This document shows, piece after piece, positions 7,977-15,871 of a DNA stretch of 64,000 nucleotides. The stretch lies in assembly GCF_000426685.1 (NCBI RefSeq), contig NZ_AUFV01000003.1, positions 186,001 to 250,000 on the forward strand. Direction: 5' to 3'. This DNA comes from Solimonas flava DSM 18980. GTDB lineage: Bacteria; Pseudomonadota; Gammaproteobacteria; Nevskiales; Nevskiaceae. Under the pieces are notes generated by a model. It ran no database searches. It saw only the letters and a program-made list of their open reading frames with translations, and had not been told where the DNA came from. The position numbers and the translations under genes are program-made. The first letter of the stretch is position 1, and each line of letters opens with the position of its first letter.

Positions 7977-9416
7977 CTACAGGCGCAACACCTGCCACTG
8001 CGCGGCGTCGTCGAGATAGCGGATCGTCGCCGTTCTGAACTTGAGGTCGACGAACAGTTCGCAGGCCCGCTCGCCGTCGCGCCAGACCATCGCCACGCTG
8101 CTGTCGTTCGAATACTGCAGATGGAAGCGGCCGTTGAACGCCGGGTAGCGATAGCGGAACTCCAGCAGCGCGAACAGGCGCTGCACCACCGGCTGCTGCA
8201 CGGCCTCGGCGATCTCCTGCTTGCTGTAGTAGTGCCGGTTGACGTCGCGCGGCTCGCCGCTCGCCGCCATCAGCTCCTGATCGTTCTGGCCGGCAAGCAG
8301 GCCGACGTAGTAGATCTGCGGGATGCCCGGCGCGAAGCACTGGATCGCACGCGCGCACAGGTATGCGTCGTCGTTGCGGTTGAGCGCATCGTAGTAGGTG
8401 CAGGTCAGCTGGTAGATCGCGCCGACGCTGTGGATGTTCGCCGCCGAGCGGCGCAGGATCGGATCGGCGCTGCGTTGCGAGATGTTGTGGATCAGCGCCT
8501 GGATCTCGCCCGGCGGCAGCACGCCCTCGACGTCCGGGATGCAGATACCGTCATGCGTGTCGAGCACGGTGATCTGCGTGCGCGGGCACATGCGCAGCCA
8601 GTGCTTGAGCTGCACGCTGTTTCCCTCCAGCAAGGCATACAGCAACAGCGGCGCCAGCGCGAAGCCGTAGGGCCGCATGCCGTGCTCGGCGATCGCGTAC
8701 TGATAGCTGGGATGGTCGTGAATCTCCGGCAAGGTCTCGGCGCCATGCGCGCGCGCGGCGGCGTCGACCCAGCTGAGGATGTCGTAGACCTCCGGCTCGA
8801 CCAGAAAGCAGCTCGTGCCGATCTTCTTGGTCGTGTAGCCGAAGGCGTCGAGCCGGAACAGCCGCACCCCTCTCGCGGCAAGGAACTTGATGTAGTCCTC
8901 GATCAGCGCGTAGGTCTTCGGCGACTGGAAGTTCAGGTCGATCTGGTGCTCGGTGAAGGTGCACCAGACGCGGCCCTTGCCGCCGTCGCCGAACGTGACC
9001 TCGCGGAACGGCTCCTTCTCCTTGCGGATGTGAATCTTGGCGAGATCGTCCGGCGAGATCTCGCCGAACTGGTCGACATGCACGAACAGCCCGGCGGCAT
9101 CGGACGCGTAGCCGTGGCGCAGGAAATCCTGGAATTCCTCCGACGCGTCGGAAATGTGATTGATGATCAGGTCGAGCGTGAGATCGTACCTGGCGGAAAT
9201 CCGCTCGATGTCGGCCCAGCTGCCGTAGCGCGGATCGATCGCCTTGTGCGTCAGCGGCGAGAAGCCGCCGTCGGCGTTCGACGGGTACGGCGGCAGGATG
9301 TGCACGCCGCCGAGACGGCCGCTGCCATGCGTTTCGAGAAACTCGAACAGATCGGCGAGGTTCTCGCCGAGGCGGTCGGGATAGGCGATCAGCTGCACCT
9401 GATTGCGGAGAGTCAT
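7977..9416 (-). CDS. Sucrose phosphorylase-family enzyme (GH13 subfamily 18)
   Basis: This 479-residue enzyme should cleave an alpha-glucoside with phosphate to give glucose 1-phosphate. The catalytic set of the sucrose phosphorylase family is intact: nucleophile Asp190 (LFRLDAFGY), acid/base Glu231 (LPEIHDH) and stabilising Asp289 (THDG). The NRHYYS loop near 420 also fits. The subfamily includes sucrose, sucrose 6-phosphate, glucosylglycerate and glucosylglycerol phosphorylases, and I cannot tell these apart by eye. The start at 9416 is where family similarity begins; the frame continues upstream without it. The gene stands alone, with no transporter, kinase or regulator beside it. Confidence 0.85.
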   Translation of the reverse strand: MTLRNQVQLIAYPDRLGENLADLFEFLETHGSGRLGGVHILPPYPSNADGGFSPLTHKAIDPRYGSWADIERISARYDLTLDLIINHISDASEEFQDFLRHGYASDAAGLFVHVDQFGEISPDDLAKIHIRKEKEPFREVTFGDGGKGRVWCTFTEHQIDLNFQSPKTYALIEDYIKFLAARGVRLFRLDAFGYTTKKIGTSCFLVEPEVYDILSWVDAAARAHGAETLPEIHDHPSYQYAIAEHGMRPYGFALAPLLLYALLEGNSVQLKHWLRMCPRTQITVLDTHDGICIPDVEGVLPPGEIQALIHNISQRSADPILRRSAANIHSVGAIYQLTCTYYDALNRNDDAYLCARAIQCFAPGIPQIYYVGLLAGQNDQELMAASGEPRDVNRHYYSKQEIAEAVQQPVVQRLFALLEFRYRYPAFNGRFHLQYSNDSSVAMVWRDGERACELFVDLKFRTATIRYLDDAAQWQVLRL

Positions 9417-9577
9417 CAAGTTTTTCCGTAACGGCTGGATGCGTCGCGGCCGGCGACCGCGCGCGTTATGCTCGGCCTGCGGCGGCGGTGCGCAGGATGC
9501 GACGTTCCGGTTTCGAAACTCGGGGCGACGCGAAGGTTCCCGGGCCCGTCGCTGCGGCGCCGCCTCCACGACCTGCC

Positions 9578-10333
9578 ATGAACCACACCACCGCCGCACC
9601 GGCCACCGGACCGGCTTTCCGCTACTACGACTTCCTGCTCGGCGGCATGGTCGCCGTGCTGCTGTGCTCGAACCTGATCGGGCCGGGCAAGGTCTGCACG
9701 CTGACGCTGCCGCTGATCGGCAACGTCGACTTCGGTGCCGGCAACCTGTTTTTCCCGATCAGCTACATCTTCGGCGACGTGCTCACCGAAGTGTACGGCT
9801 ACGCGCGCGCGCGGCGCGCGATCTGGGCCGGCTTCGGCGCGATGATCTTCGCGACGCTGATGTCGGCGATCGTCGTCGGCATGGCGCCGAGTCCGGACGA
9901 GCCGTGGAACGCCACGCTGCAGCCGGCGCTGGAAGTGGTGTTCGGCAACACCTGGCGCATCGTCGCCGCGAGCATGTTCGCGTACTGGGTCGGCGACTTC
10001 GTCAACTCGTACGTGATGGCGAAGATGAAAATCTGGACGCAGGGCCGCTTCCTGTGGATGCGCACGATCGGCTCGACGATCTGCGGTCAGGGCGCCGATT
10101 CGCTGCTGTTCTATCCGATCGCCTTCGCCGGCATCTGGGAGACGCACTCGCTGATCGCGGTCGTCATCTTCAACTTCGCGATGAAGGTCAGCGTCGAGGT
10201 CGTGATGACGCCAGCGACCTACTTCATCGTCAACCGCCTGAAGCGCGCCGAGGGGGTCGACACCTACGACACGCACACGCACTTCACGCCGTTCTCGCTG
10301 CAGGACGAGGGCGAGGTCCGGCAGCGCCCGTGA
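9578..10333 (+). CDS. yhhQ: Queuosine precursor transporter (YhhQ/VUT family)
   Basis: This 251-residue integral membrane protein has about six hydrophobic segments and matches the YhhQ family, which imports the queuosine precursors preQ0/preQ1 for tRNA modification. Characteristic stretches are FPISYIFGDVLTEVYGY (about residues 60-76), WVGDFVNSY near 145 and the TIGSTICGQGADSL motif near 175. The ATG at 9578 begins the family-like sequence. The stop overlaps the start of the next gene, an AraC regulator (GTGA overlap), so the two are co-transcribed. A link between queuosine uptake and that regulator is not otherwise evident. Confidence 0.88.
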   Translation: MNHTTAAPATGPAFRYYDFLLGGMVAVLLCSNLIGPGKVCTLTLPLIGNVDFGAGNLFFPISYIFGDVLTEVYGYARARRAIWAGFGAMIFATLMSAIVVGMAPSPDEPWNATLQPALEVVFGNTWRIVAASMFAYWVGDFVNSYVMAKMKIWTQGRFLWMRTIGSTICGQGADSLLFYPIAFAGIWETHSLIAVVIFNFAMKVSVEVVMTPATYFIVNRLKRAEGVDTYDTHTHFTPFSLQDEGEVRQRP

Positions 10334-11151
10334 GCGATGAGGTCCCGCGTCCGCCGTCCGCGGCGCGCGCCGCGCTCGGCGGCTATCTGCAGATCAGCGC
10401 GCGCGGCTGCCACCGGCTGCGCAGCGTGCGCTTCACGGCGCCTGCGCTGATCGGCGTGCAGGCCGGGCGCAAGCGCCTGCGCCGCGGCCCCGAGCGGATC
10501 GAGTTCGGCGCCGGCGCCTGGTTCGCGGTGCCGGCCGGCGTCGTGCTCGACATCGAGAACCTGCCGCCGGCCGACGGACCGTACCGCGCGCTGTGCCTGG
10601 CGTTCGATCCCGCGCTGCTGCGCGCATCCGCCGTCGCGGCGCGCGCCGCGCCGCCGCCGTGGCAGGCGCTGCGCACCGAGCCGGCGCTGCTGCAGGCCGT
10701 CGAGCATCTGCACGCCGGCCTCGCACAGCCGCAGCCGCTGCCCGAACGCCTGCTGCGGCACCGTTTCGAGGAAGTCTGGCTGGCCCTCGCCGAACAGGGC
10801 TTCGTCGCCGGCCTGCAGGCCGCGCCGACGACCGCCGAGCGCGTGCGCGCGCTGCTCGCCGGGGCGCCGTCGCGACTGTGGCGCAGCGCCGAAGTCGCCG
10901 CGCGGCTGGCGCTCAGCGAGGCGACGCTGCGGCGCCGGCTGGCCGAGGAAGACACCGGCCTGCGCGAACTGCTCGGCGATCTGCGCCTCGGCCAGGCGCT
11001 CGCCGCGCTGCAAAGCACGCAGCAGCCGGTCGCGCGCATCGCCTACGACGCCGGCTATCGCTCGGCATCGCGTTTCGCCGCCGCGTTCCGGCGCCGCTAC
11101 GGCGTGGCGCCGTCGACGATCCGCGGCGACGAACGAGGCCCGCACGCCTGA
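10330..11151 (+). CDS. AraC-family transcriptional regulator
   Basis: The 273-residue protein has an N-terminal sensing region that looks cupin-like (a GAWFAVPAGVVLDIEN stretch near residue 70). Its C-terminal AraC/XylS DNA-binding domain spans about residues 180-268 with two helix-turn-helices. The second is recognisable by IAYDAGYRSASRFAAAFRRRYG and the closing P-S-T/R pattern. The GTG start overlaps the yhhQ stop by four bases. The next gene downstream is a PEBP-family protein, and the 97-base gap before it holds a possible pair of direct half sites spaced 21 bp. It may control that gene. Confidence 0.85.
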   Translation: MSDEVPRPPSAARAALGGYLQISARGCHRLRSVRFTAPALIGVQAGRKRLRRGPERIEFGAGAWFAVPAGVVLDIENLPPADGPYRALCLAFDPALLRASAVAARAAPPPWQALRTEPALLQAVEHLHAGLAQPQPLPERLLRHRFEEVWLALAEQGFVAGLQAAPTTAERVRALLAGAPSRLWRSAEVAARLALSEATLRRRLAEEDTGLRELLGDLRLGQALAALQSTQQPVARIAYDAGYRSASRFAAAFRRRYGVAPSTIRGDERGPHA

Positions 11152-11248
11152 GACCTGCGCGTTTCGGCACCGAAGTTGAGCGTTTGCGCGCACCGGCGGC
11201 CGGTCGTGGCCGCGATCATGGCCGCCCGTCCCGAACAGGAGAGCCGTC

Positions 11249-11809
11249 ATGCCGATCCATCCCGCCCTGATTCTCGCCGCCGCGCTCGCCGCCAGCGGCC
11301 CCGCGGCCGCCGGCGACGTCACCACGCTGCGCCTGAGCAGCCCCGACCTCGCCGAACAGCGCCCGCTCGCCGCCGCGCAGGTCTACGCAGGTTTCGGCTG
11401 CCACGGCGGCAACCGCTCGCCGGCGCTGGCCTGGAGCGCCGGGCCGGCCGGCACGCAAAGCTATGCGCTGACCGTGTACGACCCGGACGCGCCGACCGGC
11501 AGCGGCTGGTGGCACTGGGTCGTCGTCAACCTACCGGCCGAGACGCGCACCCTGCCGGCCGGCGCCGGAAGCGCCGATGGCGCGGCGCTGCCGGCCGGCG
11601 CGCGCCAGCTCGTCACCGACTTCGGCGCGCCGGGCTACGGCGGCGCCTGTCCGCCCGCCGGCGCGCCGGCGCACCGCTACCAGTTCACCGTCTATGCGCT
11701 CGACAGCGTCCTCGAACTGCCGGCGAACGCGACGCCGGCGCTGGCCGGTTTCATGATCCACGCGCACGCCCTGGCCAGCGCCCGCATCACCGCCGTCTAC
11801 GGCCGCTGA
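11249..11809 (+). CDS. Secreted YbhB/YbcL-type phosphatidylethanolamine-binding (PEBP) protein
   Basis: The 186-residue product has a signal peptide (cleavage likely after the AAAG region near residue 22) and a PEBP/Raf-kinase-inhibitor-like fold. Family marks are the ligand-pocket blocks GGNRSPALAWS (about 51-61), YDPDAPTGSGWWHWVVVNLP (about 77-96) and the C-terminal PAHRYQFTVYALD. AGGAGA lies seven bases before the ATG. Bacterial members are periplasmic or cytosolic and mostly of unknown function. It follows an AraC regulator on the same strand and is convergent with an MFS gene; the two stops are 13 bases apart. Confidence 0.85.
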   Translation: MPIHPALILAAALAASGPAAAGDVTTLRLSSPDLAEQRPLAAAQVYAGFGCHGGNRSPALAWSAGPAGTQSYALTVYDPDAPTGSGWWHWVVVNLPAETRTLPAGAGSADGAALPAGARQLVTDFGAPGYGGACPPAGAPAHRYQFTVYALDSVLELPANATPALAGFMIHAHALASARITAVYGR

Positions 11810-11822
11810 ACGCGGCCGCCGT

Positions 11823-13082
11823 TCACGCCGGACGGGTCGGCGCGCGCCGCGTGAACTGCAGCAGCAGGCCGATCAGCACGAACAGCACGGCGGCGCTCGC
11901 CGCCAGCGAACCGTGAATGCCGATGCGCGCGCCGACCAGGCCGACGGTGACGCCGCTGAAGGTGCGCATGCCCATCGCGAACATGTTGTAGACGCCGATC
12001 GCGCGGCCGCGCAGCGCCGGCGGCGCCTCCAGCTGCACGAGGGTCTGCGCCATCGCGTTGAACGCCAGCTCGACGAAGCCGGCGACGAACAACAGCGCAA
12101 GCGCCAGCGCGTAGTACGGCGAGACCGCGAAGCCGGCCAGCGCGACACACCAGATCAGCGCCAGCACGCAGGCGGTCTGCGGCCGCGGCCGCAGCAGGCC
12201 GCGGCTTTCGAGCACGAAGCCGGCGAGCAGCGCGCCGGCGGCGTCGGCGGCGAGCAGCGCGCTGTATGAGAAATCGACATGGCCGTGGCCGAGGTCCTGG
12301 GCGAAGCCCGGCATCTGCGCCTGGTAGGCGTTGCCGATCAGCAGCGAGGCGCCGCCGGCGAGCAGCGTCATCGAGGCGATCACGCGATGCCGACCGATCT
12401 CGGCCAGCGTGCGCGCGATGTCGCCGAAACCGCGCACCGCGCGCTGCGCCGCCGCCGCACCGGCGGCGCGGAAGCGCGGCCCGTACGGCGCGGCGACCAG
12501 CCAGAGGATGAACGGCAGGTACAGCAGAGCGTTGACGAGGATGCCGAGGTTCGGCCCGAGCACGAGCAGGAAGGCGCCGCCGAGCGCCGGGCCGAGCAGG
12601 AGGCCGAGCTGGCGTGCGGTGGCGTTGAGGCGCACCGCGCTCTGCAGATGCTCGCGGCCGACGATGTCGTGCAGCAGCACCTGCGACGGCGGTCCCCACA
12701 GCACGCCGGCGCAGCCGTGCACGATCAGCAGCAGCGCCGCGTGCCAGACCTGCAGCGCGCCGGTGATGAACAACACGCCCCAGGCCACCGACACCGCCAT
12801 GAACAGCGCCATGCCGAGCTGGATCATGCGGCGCGGGTCGTAGCGGTCGGCGGCGATGCCGGAGCTCAGCGAGAACAGCAGATACGGCAGCCAGTGCGAG
12901 ACCACCGCGAAGCCGCCGAGCGCCGGCGACTGGAATTTCTGGAAGATCACCCAGTAGCTGATCACGTGCTCGATGCTGTCGGCCATCATCGCCAGCGCCG
13001 ACAGCAGGAAATAGGCGCGGTAGCCGCGATGGCGGAGGGCGGCGAAGGCCACGTGCGGAACGGCGGGAGCGGCTTGCGACAC
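11823..13082 (-). CDS. MFS transporter, EntS-like (MFS_3) exporter
   Basis: This membrane protein has about twelve hydrophobic segments starting near YRAYFLLSALAMMAD. The loop between helices 2 and 3 has a SGIAADRYDPRRM motif, as in EntS-like and macrolide-type exporters. The reading frame extends to 13244, but that upstream part is arginine/proline-rich and not protein-like. It also contains a -10 type element (TACAAT on the minus strand, 13116-13121). I therefore place the start at the GTG at 13082, just before the conserved region (419 residues); no good ribosome site supports it. The substrate is unknown. It is transcribed divergently from priA. Confidence 0.7.
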   Translation of the reverse strand: MSQAAPAVPHVAFAALRHRGYRAYFLLSALAMMADSIEHVISYWVIFQKFQSPALGGFAVVSHWLPYLLFSLSSGIAADRYDPRRMIQLGMALFMAVSVAWGVLFITGALQVWHAALLLIVHGCAGVLWGPPSQVLLHDIVGREHLQSAVRLNATARQLGLLLGPALGGAFLLVLGPNLGILVNALLYLPFILWLVAAPYGPRFRAAGAAAAQRAVRGFGDIARTLAEIGRHRVIASMTLLAGGASLLIGNAYQAQMPGFAQDLGHGHVDFSYSALLAADAAGALLAGFVLESRGLLRPRPQTACVLALIWCVALAGFAVSPYYALALALLFVAGFVELAFNAMAQTLVQLEAPPALRGRAIGVYNMFAMGMRTFSGVTVGLVGARIGIHGSLAASAAVLFVLIGLLLQFTRRAPTRPA

Positions 13083-13367
13083 GTCAGTCGAGGGCTGGTT
13101 CTTCGAAAGCGCGCGATTGTAGGGCTTGCGGCGGCGCGGGACCGCCCGACCGCGCGGCACGCCGACCGCGCCGCAGCCCGCGAGCCGCAAGACCGGAATC
13201 CGCCCGGCAGCGCGGAGACGGACCGCGGCCGGCGCCCGTATCATGCGAGCCCGCCGCCGCGACGGCGCGTCCGTCCGGATCGCGCAAACGGCATGGTTTA
13301 GAAATCCTTATGCACAAGCCGGGCGGATCGAGCTTTGCTGTCACAATCAAGAGACGCCTCATTCACA

Positions 13368-13401
13368 TTCTATTCATATCGGTGCATTCCATTGAATAGA
13401 A
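13368..13401. repeat. Inverted repeat, 9-bp arms (operator-like)
   Basis: TTCTATTCA (13368-13376) and TGAATAGAA (13393-13401) are exact reverse complements separated by 16 bases, within the AT-rich part of the region upstream of priA. The spacing suits a dimeric regulator contacting adjacent grooves, or an RNA stem. No T-run follows, so it is not a terminator. Confidence 0.5.
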
Positions 13402-13494
13402 AAGCTTTATTCTTGACCCTCCAGTATCGCCCGCAGGCTCTGCGCGCCGCGCGCCGGGGCCGCCACGCGCAGGCCGCCCCCTTCATTCACATAG

Positions 13495-13503
13495 TTATCC
13501 ACA
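13495..13503 (+). promoter_or_regulatory. Consensus DnaA box at the priA start
   Basis: TTATCCACA is the strict consensus DnaA box and ends four bases before the priA GTG. Given the base composition here, an exact match is rare. A single box makes regulation of priA by DnaA possible but does not make an origin. Confidence 0.5.
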
Positions 13504-13507
13504 GGCC

Positions 13508-15679
13508 GTGAGCGTCCAGCTGACGAGCGTCGCGGTGCCGGTGCCGCTGTACCGGAGCTTCGACTACCGGGCACCGGCCGAGCTGGCGGCGCAGCTGCGT
13601 CCGGGCGTGCGCGTGCGCGTGCCGTTCGGGCGCCGCCGCGTCACCGGCGTGGTGCTGCGCGCGCCCTTCGAGGCGGGCGACGACGGCCAGGATTACCGTC
13701 CGGTCGAGACCGTGCTCGACGACACCCCGCTGCTCGGCGCCGATCTGCTGGCGCTGTGCGAGTGGGCGGCCGACTACTACCGCCACCCGATCGGCGAGGT
13801 CGTCGCCGCGGCGCTGCCGGGCAGCCTCAAGCACGAGGGCCGCGCCCGGCTCGACAGCGCCCGGCAATGGCAGCTGAGCGCCGCCGGCCGCGAGGCCCTG
13901 GAGCGCCTGCCGGCGCGCCACCGCGCGCAGCGCGCCGCGCTCGAGGCGCTGCGCGCCGGCCCGCTCGGCAGCGGCGACTGGGCGGTCGAGGCGGCGGTGC
14001 GCGCACGCCTGCTCGCGCAGGCTTGGGTCGAGGCGGTGCCGATCCCGGACCAGCCCACCGCGTCGCCGCCCGCGCCGACGCTGACGCCGGCACAGGCCGT
14101 AGCCCTGCAGGCGCTGGAAGCGGCGGCGGCCGCCGGCTTCAGCGTCAGCCTGCTCGAAGGCGTCACCGGCAGCGGCAAGACCGAGCTGTATCTGCGGCGC
14201 ATCGAAGTGGCGCTCGCCGCCGGCCGCCAGGCACTGGTGCTGGTGCCGGAGATCAGCCTGACGCCGCAGCTCACGCAGCGCCTGCGCGAGCGGCTCGGCC
14301 CGGTCGTGCTGAGCTTCCATTCCGGGATGAGTGAAGGCGAACGCGAGCAGGCCTGGCTGGCGGCCCGCGCCGGCAGCGCCGGCGTGATCGTCGGCACCCG
14401 CTCGGCGGTGTTCGTGCCGTTCGCGCGGCTGGGACTGATCGTCGTCGACGAGGAGCACGATCCCTCGTACAAACAGCAGGACGGCTTCCGCTATTCGGCG
14501 CGTGATCTGGCGATCGTGCGCGCGCAGCGCCTCAAGGCCGAAGTCATCCTCGGCAGTGCGACGCCGTCGCTCGAATCGCTGCACAACGCCCGCCAGGGCC
14601 GCTACCGGTACGTGCCGCTGCGCGAACGCGTGCACGCCCAGCCGCCACCGCGCATCCGCGTGCTCGACGTGCGCCAGCAGACGCTCGCGCACGGCCTCTC
14701 GCCGATGCTGCTGGACGCGCTCGACCGCTGCCTCGAACGCGGCGAGCAGGCGCTGCTGTTCATCAACCGGCGCGGCTACGCGCCGATGCTGCTCTGCCAC
14801 GACTGCGGCTGGCGCGCCGCCTGCACCGCCTGCGACGCCCGCCTGACGCTGCACCGCGGCCGCGGCCGCCTGATCTGCCATCACTGCGGCGCGCAGCAGC
14901 CGGTGCCGAAGACCTGCCCGTCCTGCGGCGGCAGCGAGCTGATGCCGCTCGGCCAGGGCACCGAACGCATCGAGCAGGCGCTCGCCAACCGCTATCCGCG
15001 CCAGCGCGTCGAGCGCCTCGATTCGGATCGCCTCGGCAAGCGCCACGAGCTCGAACGCCTGCTCGCCGACGTGCGCGCGCAGAAGATCGACGTGCTGGTC
15101 GGCACGCAGATCCTCGCCAAGGGCCACGACTTCCCGAACCTGTCGCTGGTCGGCATCGTCTCCGCCGATCAGGCGCTGTACGGCGCCGACTTCCGCGCGA
15201 TCGAACGCATGGGCCAGCTCGTCACCCAGGTCGCCGGCCGCGCCGGCCGCGCCGGCCAGGCCGGCGAGGTCTGGCTGCAGACGCACGAGCCGCAGCACCC
15301 GCTGCTGCGCACGCTGGTCGAACGCGGCTACGACGCGCTCGCCGACGCGCTGCTCGAGGAACGCGCGATGGCGAAGCTGCCGCCGTACGCGCATCTCGCG
15401 CTGCTGCGCGCCGAGGCGCAGGACAGCGGCCTGCCGCTGCGCTTCCTCGCCGCCGCGCGACAGCTGTACGCGCCGTTCGCCGACGTCGAGGCGATGGCGC
15501 CGATCCCGTCCGGCATGGAACGCCGCGCCGGCTACACGCGCGCGCAGCTGCTGCTGCAGTCGGACAGCCGCGCCGCGCTGCAGCGCGCGCTGGCCGCGAC
15601 CGTGCCGCGGCTCGGCGAACTGCCCGACGCGCGCCGCGTGCGCTGGTCGGTCGACGTTGATCCGGCCGATCTGTTCTAG
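13508..15679 (+). CDS. priA: Primosomal protein N' (replication restart helicase PriA)
   Basis: PriA recognises stalled forks and reloads the replicative helicase. The 723-residue protein has the N-terminal 3'-end-binding domain (about 1-100), then a superfamily 2 helicase core. The core shows Walker A GVTGSGKTE near residue 219 and the DEEH box near 314. Cysteine pairs binding two zinc ions lie at about 430-480 (CHDC, CTAC, CHHC, CPSC). The GTG at 13508 is the family start, with a weak ribosome site. In many gammaproteobacteria priA lies close to argS and a SPOR gene. Here a 4.5-kb block separates them, and the last 14 codons of priA are repeated at the far side of that block (20161-20208). 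Confidence 0.96.
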   Translation: MSVQLTSVAVPVPLYRSFDYRAPAELAAQLRPGVRVRVPFGRRRVTGVVLRAPFEAGDDGQDYRPVETVLDDTPLLGADLLALCEWAADYYRHPIGEVVAAALPGSLKHEGRARLDSARQWQLSAAGREALERLPARHRAQRAALEALRAGPLGSGDWAVEAAVRARLLAQAWVEAVPIPDQPTASPPAPTLTPAQAVALQALEAAAAAGFSVSLLEGVTGSGKTELYLRRIEVALAAGRQALVLVPEISLTPQLTQRLRERLGPVVLSFHSGMSEGEREQAWLAARAGSAGVIVGTRSAVFVPFARLGLIVVDEEHDPSYKQQDGFRYSARDLAIVRAQRLKAEVILGSATPSLESLHNARQGRYRYVPLRERVHAQPPPRIRVLDVRQQTLAHGLSPMLLDALDRCLERGEQALLFINRRGYAPMLLCHDCGWRAACTACDARLTLHRGRGRLICHHCGAQQPVPKTCPSCGGSELMPLGQGTERIEQALANRYPRQRVERLDSDRLGKRHELERLLADVRAQKIDVLVGTQILAKGHDFPNLSLVGIVSADQALYGADFRAIERMGQLVTQVAGRAGRAGQAGEVWLQTHEPQHPLLRTLVERGYDALADALLEERAMAKLPPYAHLALLRAEAQDSGLPLRFLAAARQLYAPFADVEAMAPIPSGMERRAGYTRAQLLLQSDSRAALQRALAATVPRLGELPDARRVRWSVDVDPADLF
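15623..15679 (+). repeat. priA 3' end, left copy of a duplicated segment
   Basis: The last codons of priA (PDARR-VRWSVDVDPADLF-stop) recur at 20161-20208. Apart from a 9-base in-frame difference near the start of the repeat, the copies differ by one synonymous base (GTT versus GTC) and by the stop codon (TAG versus TGA). Confidence 0.9.
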
Positions 15680-15824
15680 GGCGCCGCTCCGCGCGAGCGC
15701 GGCGCCCATGCTGGCAGTCACTTTCGGCGTTCGCGCCGCCGCGCTGCACGCAATGACGAACCGGCAAGCCGCGGCTGCCGTCGCGCCGGAGCAGCCCGCG
15801 CCAGGCCGCCGCTCACTGCCGAAA

Positions 15825-15856
15825 CGAAGACACCCCTTCGCAAAGGGGCGTCTTCG
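15825..15856 (-). terminator. Hairpin terminator for the lipoprotein gene ending at 15872
   Basis: CGAAGAC-CCCCTT and AAGGGG-GTCTTCG arms form a long stem with a single mismatch and a CGCA loop, 16 bases beyond the stop of the minus-strand lipoprotein gene. The T-run on the minus strand is short. It may stop transcription from both sides, since priA ends 150 bases to the left. Confidence 0.6.
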
Positions 15857-15871
15857 CCGCGGCGGACGGAC

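Larger units (their letters stand above)
13083..13507. other. 425-bp divergent intergenic region with an AT-rich core
   Basis: This lies between the MFS gene (minus) and priA (plus). It is markedly AT-rich from about 13295 to 13415 compared with the surrounding coding DNA. I see TACAAT on the minus strand at 13116-13121 as a likely -10 for the MFS gene. There is a perfect 9-bp inverted repeat at 13368-13401 and a consensus DnaA box at 13495-13503 next to the priA start. A 29-codon frame (13310-13399) exists by chance or design but has no ribosome site. Confidence 0.6.

Noticed and set aside
13310-13399. 29-codon frame in the AT-rich gap before priA
   Set aside because: It has no ribosome site and the sequence shows no family-like pattern; it is more likely chance in AT-rich DNA, though the region itself is notable.
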